A DNA stretch of 16,193 nt, from positions 176,512 to 192,704 of the forward strand of contig MU069898.1 in the NCBI GenBank assembly GCA_002284615.2, written 5' to 3'. Positions 1 to 8,224 of this stretch are shown here, piece after piece. Under the pieces are notes generated by a model that was not told the DNA's origin, did no database searches, and saw only the letters and a program-made list of their open reading frames with translations. The translations under genes were made by a program, and so were the position numbers. Position 1 is the first letter of the stretch; the number at the start of each line of letters is the position of its first letter. The DNA comes from Dunaliella salina (Eukaryota > Chlorophyta > Chlorophyceae > Chlamydomonadales > Dunaliellaceae).

Positions 1-158
1 GTGTGTCTCATGTTGTATTTCTTGTTCCTGTGACAGCCACAGCCATGGGTGAAGCACAAACGTGACATGCTCATGAATTTGGGCTTCCTACACTCTGCAG
101 GCCGACAGTCCAACCCCCAGCAGCACCTGGTGCCCTCCCGGCATCCCTTTCACAGACG
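1..158. other. left edge, no gene recognised
   Basis: No gene is supported in this stretch. A pyrimidine-rich segment ending in CTGTGACAG near 35 could serve as a splice acceptor, but no convincing reading frame follows it before the minisatellite begins. Confidence 0.4.
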
Positions 159-720
159 ATGGCGCGCCTGTGCAAGGTGACTGGAGTGATCTGTGTGGCC
201 CTCTGGCCTCTAATGATGGCACTGATGATGTTGTTGGCAATGGTGTGATGTGGCTGTCAATGGCGCGCCTGTGCAAGGTGACATTTAGTGATCCGTGCAG
301 CACTCCTGCCACTGAGGATGGCACAGACGATGTCGCTGATGATGGCATAATGTTTGATGCATCTGACGACGGCGCGCCTGTGCAGAAGGTGACCTGTAGT
401 GATCTGCTCCTGCCACAAATGATGATGGCACTGATGATGGTGTGATGTGGCTGTCGATGGCGCGCCTGTGCAGAAGGTGACATTTGGCGATCTGTGCGGC
501 GCTCCTGCCACTGACAATGGCATTGATGATTTTACTGACGATGGTATGATGTTGCTGACAATGGCGCGCCGTGCATGTCGTGATGTGTGCAGCGCTCCTG
601 CCACTGAGGATGGCACTGGTGGTGTTGCAGATGATGGTGCTCCGGCGCACGAATGATGGCACTGATGATGTCGCTGACGATGGCGTGCCTGTGCTGAAGG
701 TGGCACATGTGGTGATCTGT
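159..720. repeat. ~100-bp minisatellite, six copies, AscI-type core
   Basis: A degenerate tandem repeat whose best-conserved core is GGCGCGCCTGTGCAAGGTGA. The GGCGCGCC octamer occurs exactly at 161, 262, 371, 459 and 563, with a sixth diverged copy (GGCGTGCC) at 682, giving spacings of 101, 109, 88, 104 and 119 bp. Between cores are GATGATGGCACTGATGATG-type tracts and a shared GATCTGTGCAGCGCTCCTG segment. Several overlapping open frames run through it on both strands, as expected of a repeat poor in stop codons, so I do not call a gene. Confidence 0.85.
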
Positions 721-1000
721 GCAGCGCTCCTGTCTCGCAGTGTGCTGAGAGCCACAGCAAGTGCACGGGGACTCGTTCTTGCCCTTGCTGTCATTAATGC
801 CGCGCTCCTGTCTCGCAGTGTGACTAGAACTATAGCAAGTGCACAGATACTTACATCTTGCCCTTGCTGTTGCTAATGCCTTGCTGACGCAGCAAGTGCA
901 CAGGGGCTGGCGCTTGCCCTTGCTGTCACAGCCAATGCACAGGATCTTAAATTTACCCCTGTTGTCACTAATACCTTGCCCTTATTATCACTGATACCTC
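721..1000. repeat. degenerate repeat with CTTGCCCTTGCTGTCA core
   Basis: GCGCTCCTGTCTCGCAGTGTG occurs near 724 and again 78 bp later, and AGCAAGTGCAC occurs at about 756, 834 and 891. The phrase CTTGCCCTTGCTGTCACTAATGCC recurs in varied forms. This is a transition from the 100-bp array to the next one; spacing is irregular and no coding frame stands out. Confidence 0.6.
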
Positions 1001-1330
1001 GCCCTTGGTGTCACTGATGCCTTGCATGATCACGCCATGAGCTTGCCCGTGGTGTCACGGATGCCCTGATGAGCTTGTGCCCTTGGTGTCACTGATGCCC
1101 TGATGAGCTTGTGCCCTTGGTGTCACTGATGCCTTGCATGATCACGCCATGAGCTTGCCCTTGGTGTCACAGATGCCCTGATGAGCTTGTGCCCTTGGTG
1201 TCACAGATGCCCTGATGAGCTTGTGCCCTTGGTGTCACTGATGCCTTGCATGATCACGCCATGAGCTTGCCCGTGGTGTAACGGATGCCCTGATGAGCTT
1301 GTGCCCTTGTTGTCACTGATGCCTTGCTTA
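1001..1330. repeat. 112-bp higher-order minisatellite
   Basis: Short subunits of about 34 bp (GATGAGCTTGTGCCCTTGG plus TGTCACTGATGCCCT) are organised into a larger unit marked by CTTGCATGATCACGCCATGA. That marker occurs at 1021, 1133 and 1245, exactly 112 bp apart both times, so the larger unit was itself amplified. The subunits continue in decayed form on both sides. Confidence 0.8.
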
Positions 1331-1660
1331 CTGACGCAGGAAGTACACGCGGACCGGATCTTGCCCTTGCCATCACAGCAAGTGCACAGGGAGCACAGCT
1401 AGCCCTTGTTTGTCACTGGTGCTTTGCATGATATCATGCGATGATGAACAGTGTGATGCCTTGCCGTTGTTGCCACTGAAATCTTGCATTGACCAGGCAA
1501 GTCACTGGTGCGTTGCCCTTGTTGCCCCTGATGCCCTGATGAGCGTGCTCGCGCTGCCACTAATGCCCTGGTAAGCTTGCCCTTTCTTCTATCACTGATG
1601 CCTTACATGATCATGCGATGGGCAGCTTGTGCTCCTGTGCGCAAACAGCCGACATGTTTG
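1331..1660. repeat. decayed continuation of the 34/112-bp repeat
   Basis: Scattered fragments of the preceding repeat (GATGCCTTG, GCCCTTGTTGTCACTG, CATGATCATGCGATG) appear without regular spacing. I see no gene, RNA or mobile element in this segment. Confidence 0.45.
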
Positions 1661-1985
1661 CATTCTAGCTGACCTGTGCGCACTGGTTGTAATGTGTGCG
1701 CACTGTGTTATTCATGTGCGCAATGTTGCAGACATGTGCGCATTGTGGCTGGCATGCATGCACTGTGGCCTATATGTGCATGCTGCAGTTTAGGATCTAG
1801 CATGTTCGCACTGTATCCGACATGTGCGCAATGTAGCCAACTTGCACGCAATGTAGCCGACTTGCACGCAATGTAGCCGACTTGCACGCAATGTAGCCGA
1901 CTTGCACGCAATGTAGCCGACTTGCACGCAATGTAGCCAACTTGTACGCGATACAGCTGGTATGTGCGCACTGTAGCTAATATGC
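1660..1985. repeat. 20-bp minisatellite
   Basis: A tandem repeat with consensus CTTGCACGCAATGTAGCCGA. From about 1841 to 1930 the units are near perfect and in exact 20-bp register. They decay outward to forms such as CATGTGCGCAATGTTGCAGA on the left and TATGTGCGCACTGTAGCTAA on the right. The gradient of identity from centre to edges is typical of an array growing by slippage or unequal exchange. Because 20 is not a multiple of three the translation changes frame each unit, which argues against coding. Confidence 0.9.
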
Positions 1986-2084
1986 ATGTGAGGCCGACAT
2001 GGGGGTTACACTGCCATCAATCAAATATTAATCAAATGCATAAAGCACGGTGGTCAAAAAACGCTGGGTCGCCAGTTCAGTGAT

Positions 2085-2660
2085 GTGACCCAGCCCCACT
2101 GGCACACAGAGGTCCCCGAAACACGATCCACCATTTGTGCACCGTTGCTGACATGTGTGCGGTGTGAGGCTGACACGTGTCCACACTGCCATGCATCATG
2201 TGTGCCGTACTCAGTCTTTCGAATCAGCCCTGGAGCGAGTGTTCCTCCCCGCTTGCATATGGAAGTCCTCGAAACACTATCCATCATGTGTGCACTGTAG
2301 CTGACATACGTGCAGTGTGAGGCCAATACGTGTGCACACTGCCGAACATCATGTTTGCAGTGTTCACTGTCTTTGGGATCAGCCCTGGAGCGAGTACTCC
2401 TCCCCGCTTGCACATGGAGGCCCCCACCATCCATGATGTGTGCACTGTAGCTGACATACGTGCAGTGCGAGGCCAACACGTGTGCACGCTGCCGTTCATC
2501 ATGTTTGCAGCGTTAATGTCTTTCTGATCAGCCCTGGAGCAAGTGTTCATCCCTGCTGGCATGTGGAAGTCCTCGAAGCACTATCCATCATGTGTGCACT
2601 GTAGCTGACATGCGAGCAGTGTAAGGCACACTGCTGTGCATCATGTTTGAAGGTTATGGT
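2085..2660. repeat. ~152-bp tandem repeat, four copies
   Basis: The anchor CATGTGTGCACTGTAGCTGACAT and its variants occur at about 2132, 2285, 2435 and 2589 (spacings 153, 150, 154). A second anchor, ATCAGCCCTGGAGCGAGT, occurs at 2223, 2378 and 2527. The units also share TCCCCGCTTGCACATGGA. Copies are perhaps 80-90% alike by eye. No consistent reading frame is conserved across copies. Confidence 0.8.
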
Positions 2661-2734
2661 CCAGGCCCTGCAGCTTGCCCATCCATCATGTTTGCAGGTC
2701 ATGGTCCATCCATCATGTGAAGGAACGAGTAAAA
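2661..2734. repeat. short direct repeats before the hairpin
   Basis: Two copies of a CCATCATGTTTGCAGGTCATGGTCCA-like phrase (written here in part: ATCATGTTTG plus TATGGTCCA) bridge the 152-bp array and the following hairpin. No function is evident. Confidence 0.4.
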
Positions 2735-2823
2735 AGGGTTGAGCATGTGGCAAAAGAGGGCCAAAGAGCCTTTGGGGCCTCTTTTGCCCTCTTTGGAGCC
2801 TCTTTTGCCACATGCTCAACCCT
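2735..2823. repeat. nested inverted repeat, long hairpin
   Basis: The arms 2735-2758 and 2800-2823 are perfect 24-bp reverse complements (left arm begins AGGGTTGAGCATGTGG, right arm ends ACATGCTCAACCCT). Inside them CCAAAGAG (2761-2768) pairs with CTCTTTGG (2789-2796), separated from the outer stem only by a 2-3-base internal loop, leaving a ~20-base terminal loop. The whole can fold into a stem of about 32 bp. It could be a small foldback/MITE copy or a small-RNA precursor; sequence alone does not decide. Its right arm contains the ATG (2812) of the following open frame. Confidence 0.8.
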
Positions 2824-3063
2824 CTTTACCCAAACCTAATCATGTGTGCAGATCATGATCCAGGCCCTGCCGCTAGCATCGACACCACTCTCAGGATGCC
2901 CTCTCCAGCCATGTCATCTGGCAGTACCGCACCAGGGGCCAGCGCCAGCGCACAACATTGGCTGGCAGCGTCCAACTCCGCCTCCCAGCAGCAACCCTCC
3001 CCTCCACAGAGGTTTGACCACTGGTCCTCAAGCGCGGGTGGGGGCCAGGAGGATGATCTGGAG
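2812..3063 (+). CDS. possible exon, S/A/Q-rich, weak candidate
   Basis: An open frame starting at ATG 2812 runs 84 codons to a donor-like junction GATCTGGAG|GTGAGC (GT at 3064), in phase 0 like the better exons downstream. The translated segment is rich in Ser, Ala, Pro and Gln (SASQQQPSPPQ followed by RFDHWSSS) and ends EDDLE. I recognise no domain. The start is doubtful because it lies in the arm of an inverted repeat; an acceptor TGTGCAG at 2851 would give a different phase. The last ~70 bp belong to a 120-bp tandem repeat, so the frame may simply be stop-free repeat DNA. If real, it may be an upstream exon of the Q-rich gene at 3855. Confidence 0.27.
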
Positions 3064-3240
3064 GTGAGCAACCCTCACCCCAGTGGTTTGACCATTGGTC
3101 CTCAAGCGCAATAACCCTCCCCTCCACAGAGGTTTGACCACTGGTCCTCAAGCGTGAGTGGGGGCCAGGAAGATGGTTTGGAGGTGAGCAGCTCCAAGGG
3201 TCCTTAAGAAAAGACGATTGAATGATTTGCTTCAACTTAG
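2993..3240. repeat. 120-bp repeat containing a splice-donor-like junction
   Basis: AACCCTCCCCTCCACAGAGG begins at 2993 and again at 3113, exactly 120 bp apart, followed in each by TTTGACCACTGGTCCTCAAG and GTGGGGGCCAGGA. A half unit starting near 3080 lies between them. Each full unit contains a pyrimidine-rich CCCCTCCACAG (acceptor-like) and GAGGTGAGCA (donor-like, at 3061 and 3181). A third copy of the unit's end, GTGGGGGCCAGGAGGATGAT, is at about 3384 followed by GGGGTGAGCATC. The repeat therefore duplicates what looks like a small exon with both splice sites. Confidence 0.75.
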
Positions 3241-3854
3241 AACAGCTCCCATCTGCTCCTTACACTCCACTTAGGAAATTTGAACGCGGAAAGAGCGAAG
3301 TGTGCCGCATGTGCTATTTGGGTGTGCGCGGAAGAGGAGTGTGACTGCAAAATTCAACAATGGGCATGTATGAGTAGACAGAGTGGGGGCCAGGAGGATG
3401 ATCTGGGGGTGAGCATCCACGGGCGAAGCAGAGGGCAGGAGCAGCATGCGCAGCGGTTGCACTTGGCTATATTTTTGGGGGCCATTCCTGGAAATCTCAA
3501 ACATTTGATGTCAGTCAAGAAACGAGGGGGGCAGCACACGTGATGCTGCAGTATCCACCTGCTTGGTGTGTGCTGGATGGCGACACTCCTGGCAGTGGCA
3601 GCCACAGGGGCAGCAGTACAAGCAGGTCGCTCACCTCTCTTCTTAGACAGCTCCTGCCAGCCTCTCCCCTTGTGTTTCCTTTTGGCAATAGGCTTTATCC
3701 CTTGCTTCATGAACTCCTCCTTTCCTGGCGTCCTTTAAATGTCCTAAATCCACCATTCACTTTGCATCGGTCACATGATGGTTGCCTGTGAACAGGCTAG
3801 CAGCCAGTCGTTTTGACTGGAGACCTCCTTTCCCTTGTAACCTTGTGTGAGCAG
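3241..3854 (+). other. presumed intron or upstream sequence before the 480-codon exon
   Basis: Mostly non-repetitive. Short open frames occur on both strands, but none is long or supported by splice context. It contains the third copy of the donor-like repeat end at about 3384-3415. It ends in a good acceptor: the pyrimidine tract GACCTCCTTTCCCTTGTAAC, then CTTGTGTGAGCAG|GGCGGA with AG at 3853-3854. Confidence 0.45.
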
Positions 3855-5294
3855 GGCGGACAACAGGGCTACACACAGGCGCCACTTGTGGGCCAAGAGG
3901 CACAAAACAGGTACCAGCCACAGCCCCTGCACACACAGGGCTACACACAGGCGCCACTTTTGGGTCCGGAGGCAAAAAGCCGGTACCAGCCACAGCCCCA
4001 GCCCCAGCAACCGCAACACCAAGAGCAACAGTATTTACAACAGCGGCAGCAACAGGAGCGGCGGTCTGCACACCAGGCAGCACAGCAGCTGCAGCAAGGT
4101 CAGCCAGCTGATCAGCAGCTGCAAGCGCAAGTATCACAGGCAGCACAGCAGCAGCAAGAGCAGGCAGCACAGCAGTTGCAGCAAGGGCAGCCAGCTGATC
4201 AGCAGCTACAAGCGCAAGTGTTACAGGCAGCACAGCAGCAGCAAGAGCAGGTGGCGCAGCGGCAGCACATGGCAGCACAGCAGCAGCACACACAGCAGGC
4301 GCCCGTGCAGCTGCATACATGGGCCTCACGAACCCAGCAGCCGCCCGTGACCTCGCACCCCCAACAGGAGGAAGCCCCTCGGCAGCGTGAACACTGGCTA
4401 TCTGTCCCCTCTTCCTCTTCCAGCCCCTCGTCACCTGAGCCCACACCCTCCGCCCAAGGCTCCTCTGCATCAGCATCCACCTTGCTTTCGTCTCACGCCT
4501 CCTCCTCCCCCTCCCCAACCTCCATCCCAACGCCTTCGGCAGCAAGGATTCCAGGCCACAAGGCCGTACCAAAGCCGTCACCTATTGGCTCTGGAGGACC
4601 TGCAGCAGCAGGAGCTGCAGCACAGACGCAGGAGGGCATGACGGAAGGTGTGCAGCAGCGCGTGCAGGCCCCACCACAGGTCCCCAGCACAGGTCCAGAC
4701 ACACGTCCTGCACCAACACCCCCCAGTCAACTGGCCCAGCCAGACCGCTCGCTACCTGTGGCGCAAAAACAGCTGTCGCCGGAACAAGTGACAGCTGTGA
4801 CAGCTGTGCCATCCCATGCCCCTCCTACCACACCCCCCACAGCTGGTGCAACAGCCAGCATGCACTCCTACACCAACTCTCCCACTATTTCCTCCCTCTC
4901 TCTGGCCACCCATTCATCCCACACCCTCACCTCCTCCTCCTCCACCCCACCCTCTGCTCGAACAGCAGGCCCTCACACACAGCACCCGCCTCAGACCCCC
5001 CCCAGGCCTTTTCCACAGCAGCAGTTGGAGGCTGATGCTTCTGGTGCACAAACAAGCGCTGCTGCCCCAGCTGTTGCTTTTGGCGAAAGAGGACAAGCAG
5101 CTGATCCTGCAGCGATGGGGGTGCTTGGGCCGCTGGCACCAGCAGATCCTGGGGCTACAGCAACAGCAGCAGCAACAGCAACAGCACTGACACCAGCAAC
5201 AGCACCAGCACTTCCACCAGCAATAGCAACAGCACCTACACCAGCAGCAGCTCAGGGAGAGCCACCAGATGCATATCAACAGCTGCTGCATCAG
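3855..5294 (+). CDS. Q/P/S-rich exon of a large low-complexity protein
   Basis: The frame is open from 3813 to 5315. I place the exon between the acceptor CCTTGTGTGAGCAG (AG at 3853-3854) and the donor CTGCATCAG|GTACGT (GT at 5295), both phase 0, giving 480 codons. From the exon start, residues 4-51 are two 24-residue repeats (QGYTQAPL...RYQPQP). Residues 75-132 are two 29-residue repeats (AAQQLQQGQPADQQLQAQV then QAAQQQQEQ). A Ser/Pro/Thr-rich middle follows, and the end is Ala/Thr-rich because the CAG-type tract is there read as GCA/ACA. No catalytic domain, membrane segment or signal peptide is visible. Such regions are usually disordered scaffolding or transcription-related segments; that is inference. 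The plus strand is chosen over long minus-strand frames because only it has matched splice sites and phase. Confidence 0.55.
3864..4007 (+). repeat. 72-bp in-frame tandem duplication
   Basis: GGGCTACACACAGGCGCCAC occurs at about 3867 and 3939, 72 bp (24 codons) apart, with a shared GGTACCAGCCACAGCCCC further along. Two copies lie inside the 480-codon exon. The multiple-of-three length keeps the frame. Each copy contains ACACAG|GCGCC, which could act as an alternative acceptor just inside the exon. Confidence 0.85.
4077..4250 (+). repeat. 87-bp in-frame tandem duplication
   Basis: Two copies (4077-4163 and 4164-4250) of an 87-bp unit encode the 29-residue repeat beginning AAQQLQQGQPADQQLQAQV. 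The two differ at only a few positions, so the duplication is recent relative to surrounding divergence. The units are heptad-compatible Gln-rich helix. Confidence 0.85.
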
Positions 5295-5466
5295 GTACGT
5301 CACCCATCGCCATAGGGAGGAAAATTTTCCGGAGTTGCTCATCGGTGCTCATGCACCGTTGGATTGTTTTGTCACTGTTATCAGTATTGTTTTGCTGGGA
5401 CTGAGCGCAACCCCCCCCGAGCGCGAGGAGCTTTGCTGTGCTTGAAAAAGTTCCCACGCCTTCATA

Positions 5467-5556
5467 TTTGCATCCCTGCATGTGTATGAAAAGGACACAA
5501 TCGAAGGTTTGCCCATGGACGCTTTTTCCCTCGTCATACTCACACAGGGATGCAAA
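5467..5556. repeat. inverted repeat in intron 1
   Basis: TTTGCATCCCTG at 5467-5478 is the perfect reverse complement of CAGGGATGCAAA at 5545-5556. The adjoining bases inward (CATGTGTATGAAAAGG against CCCTCGTCATACTCACA) continue to pair with mismatches, so it could form an imperfect hairpin of roughly 25-30 bp around a ~35-base loop. Confidence 0.65.
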
Positions 5557-5642
5557 CGTGCGCAACACACTGGGACCGCTTCAGTTGGCTGCTATCCTGC
5601 ACCATCTTACACCTGTGCCTCACCATTTCTCAAGCATCTTGA

Positions 5643-5750
5643 ATAACTAGGGTTGGCCAATTCTGTAAATGAATGCCATGAGTACTGATTTTCCCCTGCC
5701 AAGAAGCTGATGCATGCAGCAATTTCATAAGGAATTGGCCTATGAATAAT
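5643..5750. mobile_element. possible small MITE-like element
   Basis: ATAACTAGGGTTGG at 5643-5656 matches 14 bases of the outer right end of the nested element near 6950-6967 read in reverse complement. GGCCAATTC at 5655-5663 is inverted perfectly at 5732-5740 (GAATTGGCC), with looser pairing outward. No coding capacity and no clear target duplication were found, so this is a weak call. Confidence 0.3.
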
Positions 5751-5788
5751 CTGCATCCTCCCCATGCCCTCATGCGTGATTGCAACAG

Positions 5789-5962
5789 CAGGTGCTGCCA
5801 CAACATCAGCCACAACCAAGTGCATACCCTACACAGCTGCTGCTCCCCCCTGGGCAGCTTCAGCCCAGTAACACAGCCACCAGCAGCAGCCCCTCCCAAA
5901 GCTCTGTGCCAGCATCCACAGTCCCTCTCGGGACCTTTCCTGCTGCTGCAAAAGACATGCAG
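5789..5962 (+). CDS. short P/Q/S-rich exon
   Basis: A 58-codon segment between acceptor TTGCAACAG (AG at 5787-5788; alternative three bases later) and donor GACATGCAG|GTGAGG (GT at 5963). Both ends are phase 0 and so fit the 480-codon exon upstream and the 665-codon exon downstream. It starts QVLPQHQPQPSAYPTQ and continues LLLPPGQLQPSN, then Ser/Thr/Pro-rich sequence ending AAAKDMQ. Composition matches the flanking exons. No domain is recognised. The short length makes chance openness possible; support comes from the splice sites and matching phase. Confidence 0.42.
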
Positions 5963-6299
5963 GTGAGGATGGGCTTTGAGTCGTGCTTCACGCACTTTTG
6001 ATTAGATTTCTGAGCAGTAACGATCCCTGTGGCTATTCAGGCACAGGCGTGGGTGGACTGTGAGTTGTGCAATGAGCTCCTGCACCTCCGTCTGTCGATT
6101 GTCAGCAGACCCGATCCCTGTTTTGGTGGAGGCACTGATGAGGATGGGTTGTGAGCAGATGCGCCTTTTCACAATTGAATGCGCACTTGCTTCTGTCTGC
6201 GCTGCCTGTGTACAATGAGTGTCACGAGGGCAATTTGTGCGCTGTTTCATAATGTGGGTTGCTCAGGGACATGGGGGTGGTTTGGTTTGTTGCGCTGCG

Positions 6300-6608
6300 A
6301 ATGCCCGCCATGCTCATAAGCTGACGGCTGGAAATGGGCTGGTGGGCAGCATGGCTGGGAAGCATGGCTGGGAAACATGGCTGGGAAACATGGCTGGGAA
6401 AGCCATGTTTCTTAGCCAGGAAAGGGGCTTGGAATGGGCTGGTGGGAAGCATGCAGAGCATGGCTGGAAAGCATGGCTGAAAAGCATGGCTGGGAAAGCC
6501 ATGCTCATAAGCTGACGTGCAACCATGCTCATAAGCTGACGGCTGGAAATGGGCTGGTGGGAAGCACGGCTGGGAAGCATGGCTGGGAAGCATGGCTATT
6601 ATGGTGTG
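6300..6608. repeat. 13-bp minisatellite CATGGCTGGGAAR with larger repeats
   Basis: CATGGCTGGGAAG/A is repeated in tandem at about 6350-6400, 6462-6497 and 6575-6597. It is embedded in a longer repeat marked by CATGCTCATAAGCTGAC at 6309, 6500 and 6523 and by GGAAATGGGCTGGTGGG. Several CATGGCTGGGAAAGCCATG segments are palindromic. Confidence 0.8.
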
Positions 6609-7254
6609 CCTTGGTTGGGTGCACCGGCCAGGTGTTAAAGCCATGGGCGCAATGAATATGTGCACATGACCATGGTGTTATCGTGTGCCTTGGTTGGGTG
6701 CACGGGCCAGGTGTTATAGCTAGCCATGGGTAAATAGGGTGTCCCAACATCTTAAATAGGCTCGCCGAGCCTAGGAGAGGCTCAGCCTATTTGGGTAGGG
6801 CCTCTTTGGATACACAGATTTATTGGGTATTTTTGGGCATTTTTACAACACTTATGGGTGAAACGAGGGTCAACTAGGGTGTGGCCTATCCGCCAAATAG
6901 GCTCCCCGAGCCTCGCCTAGCCTCACCCTCGGCGAGGCTCTCCTAGGTGGCTACCCAACCCTAGTTATAGCCATTGGTACAATGAATATGTGCAAATAAC
7001 CATGGTGTTATTGTGTGTCTTGGTTGGGTGCACGGGCCGGGTGTAAAAGCCATTGGTACAATGAATATGTGCAAATGACCATGGTGTTATTGTGTGCCTT
7101 GGTTGGGTGCACGGGCCGGGTGTAGAAGCCATTGGTACAATGGATACGTGCAAATGACCATGGTGTTATGGTGTGCCTTGGTTGGGTGCATGGGCCAGGT
7201 ATTATATCCATGGGCGTAATGAACATGGGTGCAATGAATGTGGTGTTAAGGCCT
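6595..7254. repeat. 79-bp satellite array, five copies
   Basis: The anchor CCTTGGTTGGGTGCACGGGC occurs at 6609, 6688, 7018 (one base changed), 7097 and 7176. Spacings are 79, 330, 79 and 79 bp. The unit also contains GCCATTGGTACAATGAATATG and GACCATGGTGTTATTGTGTG. The single long gap is explained by an insertion of net 251 bp in the second copy. The minus strand gives several short open frames, all repeat artefacts. Confidence 0.92.
6735..6964. mobile_element. nested non-autonomous inverted-repeat element in the satellite
   Basis: Satellite register shows 251 bp inserted between 6688 and 7018. The inserted DNA starts about TAGGGTGTCCCAAC (6735) and ends GGGTTGGGTAGCC in reverse complement (6964 inward), so the ends are short imperfect terminal inverted repeats of TAGGGT type. 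GTTATAGC occurs at both flanks (6713-6720 and 6964-6971), consistent with an 8-bp or longer target duplication, but 14 extra bases (6721-6734) make the exact left end uncertain. Inside are hairpins: AAATAGGCT (6754) with AGCCTATTT (6784), CTCGCCGAG, and a second AACTAGGGT (about 6872) inverted against ACCCTAGTT at the end. It has no coding capacity. hAT-like ends are a possibility, not a finding. Confidence 0.65.
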
Positions 7255-7801
7255 CAGAAGGGTGCAACCAATCAGAGCCAGGTCGGGGGCTGAGGGGAGG
7301 TGTCCCGGATTTGTTGCTTCTCCTTCAGCGCCTATGCAGCCCATGGCTTGAATGTCTAGGCCAGGCTCTATCTGGTTCTATCTGCATTTGCGCTGCACAG
7401 ATCTAACTCCTATAATTGCATTCCACTGCATGCAGTACCAGTCTCTGTTTAAATTGAGCAGTCAACCATGTCCACTTTTATATGCCACTTGAAGTGGCCA
7501 AGCCCTGCCATTCTTTTTGAGGCAGATCAGAGGGCTTTAGAATTCAAGCTTAATACTGCAAGTACTTATTTGCAATCGATAGATGATCCGTTTCAGGTTG
7601 TAAAGTCTTGGGACTGAGAGTATGCCTCTATGCTTAAGTTTAATCATTACGCAACAGTTTTTAGCTTTCGCTGAAGTTCTACTTTTGGTTGCTCGCGCAC
7701 ATGCTGCAATACTACTGTTTTGATCCTTGATGTTGGTTGAACGAGCTGCGCACCACACATGTATGCTCTAGCCAATTTCCTCCTTCTTATTACTAGCACA
7801 G
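7255..7801. other. intronic unique sequence, no gene seen
   Basis: About 550 bp of non-repetitive, comparatively AT-rich sequence. It contains no long plus-strand frame, no RNA gene I can recognise and no mobile-element end. It ends in an excellent pyrimidine tract and acceptor (TTTCCTCCTTCTTATTACTAGCACAG at 7776-7801, shown here only by position and ends). Confidence 0.45.
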
Positions 7802-8224
7802 GCGCCACAACAGCTGCGTGCTCCAGCTCATGCCTTGCTTCTTGATTCTTGCACAAAAGCTGCCCCAGCGGTGTGGACCAGCACATTCCATCTTTCCTCT
7901 TCAACTTGCACGGGTGCTACAGCAGCTGTATGCACCAACCATTTCCGCACCCCCTGCCTTGTTTCAAAGAGTGCTGCAACAGCTGCATGCTGCTTTTCTA
8001 CAAGCGCTGCAGCATTTCTACAAGCGCTGCATTTCTACAAGCGCTGCAGCAAAGAGTGCTGCAACAGCTGCATGCTGCAACCATTCCGTGCCCCCTATCT
8101 TGCTTCTACAAGCGCTGCAGCAGCTGCACGCTGCATCCCTTTCCGTGCCCCCTGTCTTGTTTCTGCAAGCGCTGCAACAGTTGTGTGCTGCAGCCATCTC
8201 CGTGCCCTCTGTCTTGCTTGTTGA
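7802..8224 (+). other. possible extra exon or former 5' part of the next exon
   Basis: After the strong acceptor at 7801 the phase-0 frame opens APQQLRAPAHALLLDSC and stays open to a single TGA at 8222-8224. The same frame then continues open through the 665-codon exon to 10276. The 7802-10276 stretch is thus one frame broken by one stop. Most of it lies in the 57-bp repeat, which is open in other frames too, for example the frame reading LQALQQLHAA repeatedly. I therefore regard this either as intronic repeat or as an exon extension with a stop; the data do not decide. Confidence 0.25.

Larger units (their letters stand above)
5295..5788 (+). other. presumed intron 1 (494 bp)
   Basis: It begins GTACGT after CTGCATCAG and ends at the acceptor TGATTGCAACAG preceded by the pyrimidine-rich CATCCTCCCCATGCCCTC. 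A further CAG directly follows, so the acceptor could be 5788 or 5791 (NAGNAG-type), both phase 0. Inside are a C8 run near 5411, an inverted repeat at 5467-5556 and a MITE-like segment at 5643-5750. No separate gene is supported. Confidence 0.5.

Noticed and set aside
88..876. Overlapping open frames on both strands in the first 900 bases
   Set aside because: All lie in stop-poor minisatellite DNA, shift frame between copies and lack splice or start context.
1821..1980. CRISPR-like regular repeats of 20 bp
   Set aside because: Units are directly contiguous with no unique spacers, decay outward and lie in a eukaryotic setting. This is a minisatellite.
3757..4581. Minus-strand 274-codon Ala/Val-rich frame
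   Set aside because: Shadow of the plus-strand Q-rich exon; repeats of LPALAAAVLP type arise from the 87-bp coding duplication read backwards.
6735..6964. Assignment of the nested element to the hAT superfamily
   Set aside because: TAGGGT-like ends and a possible 8-bp duplication are suggestive, but the left boundary is ambiguous and only one copy is available.
6609..7254. 79-bp repeats as a possible CRISPR or rRNA spacer array
   Set aside because: The whole 79-bp unit is repeated, without variable spacers, and no rRNA sequence is present.
7440..7760. Poly(A) or gene-end signals (TGTAA-like strings)
   Set aside because: Algal TGTAA motifs occur by chance at this frequency and no 3' end evidence can be seen.
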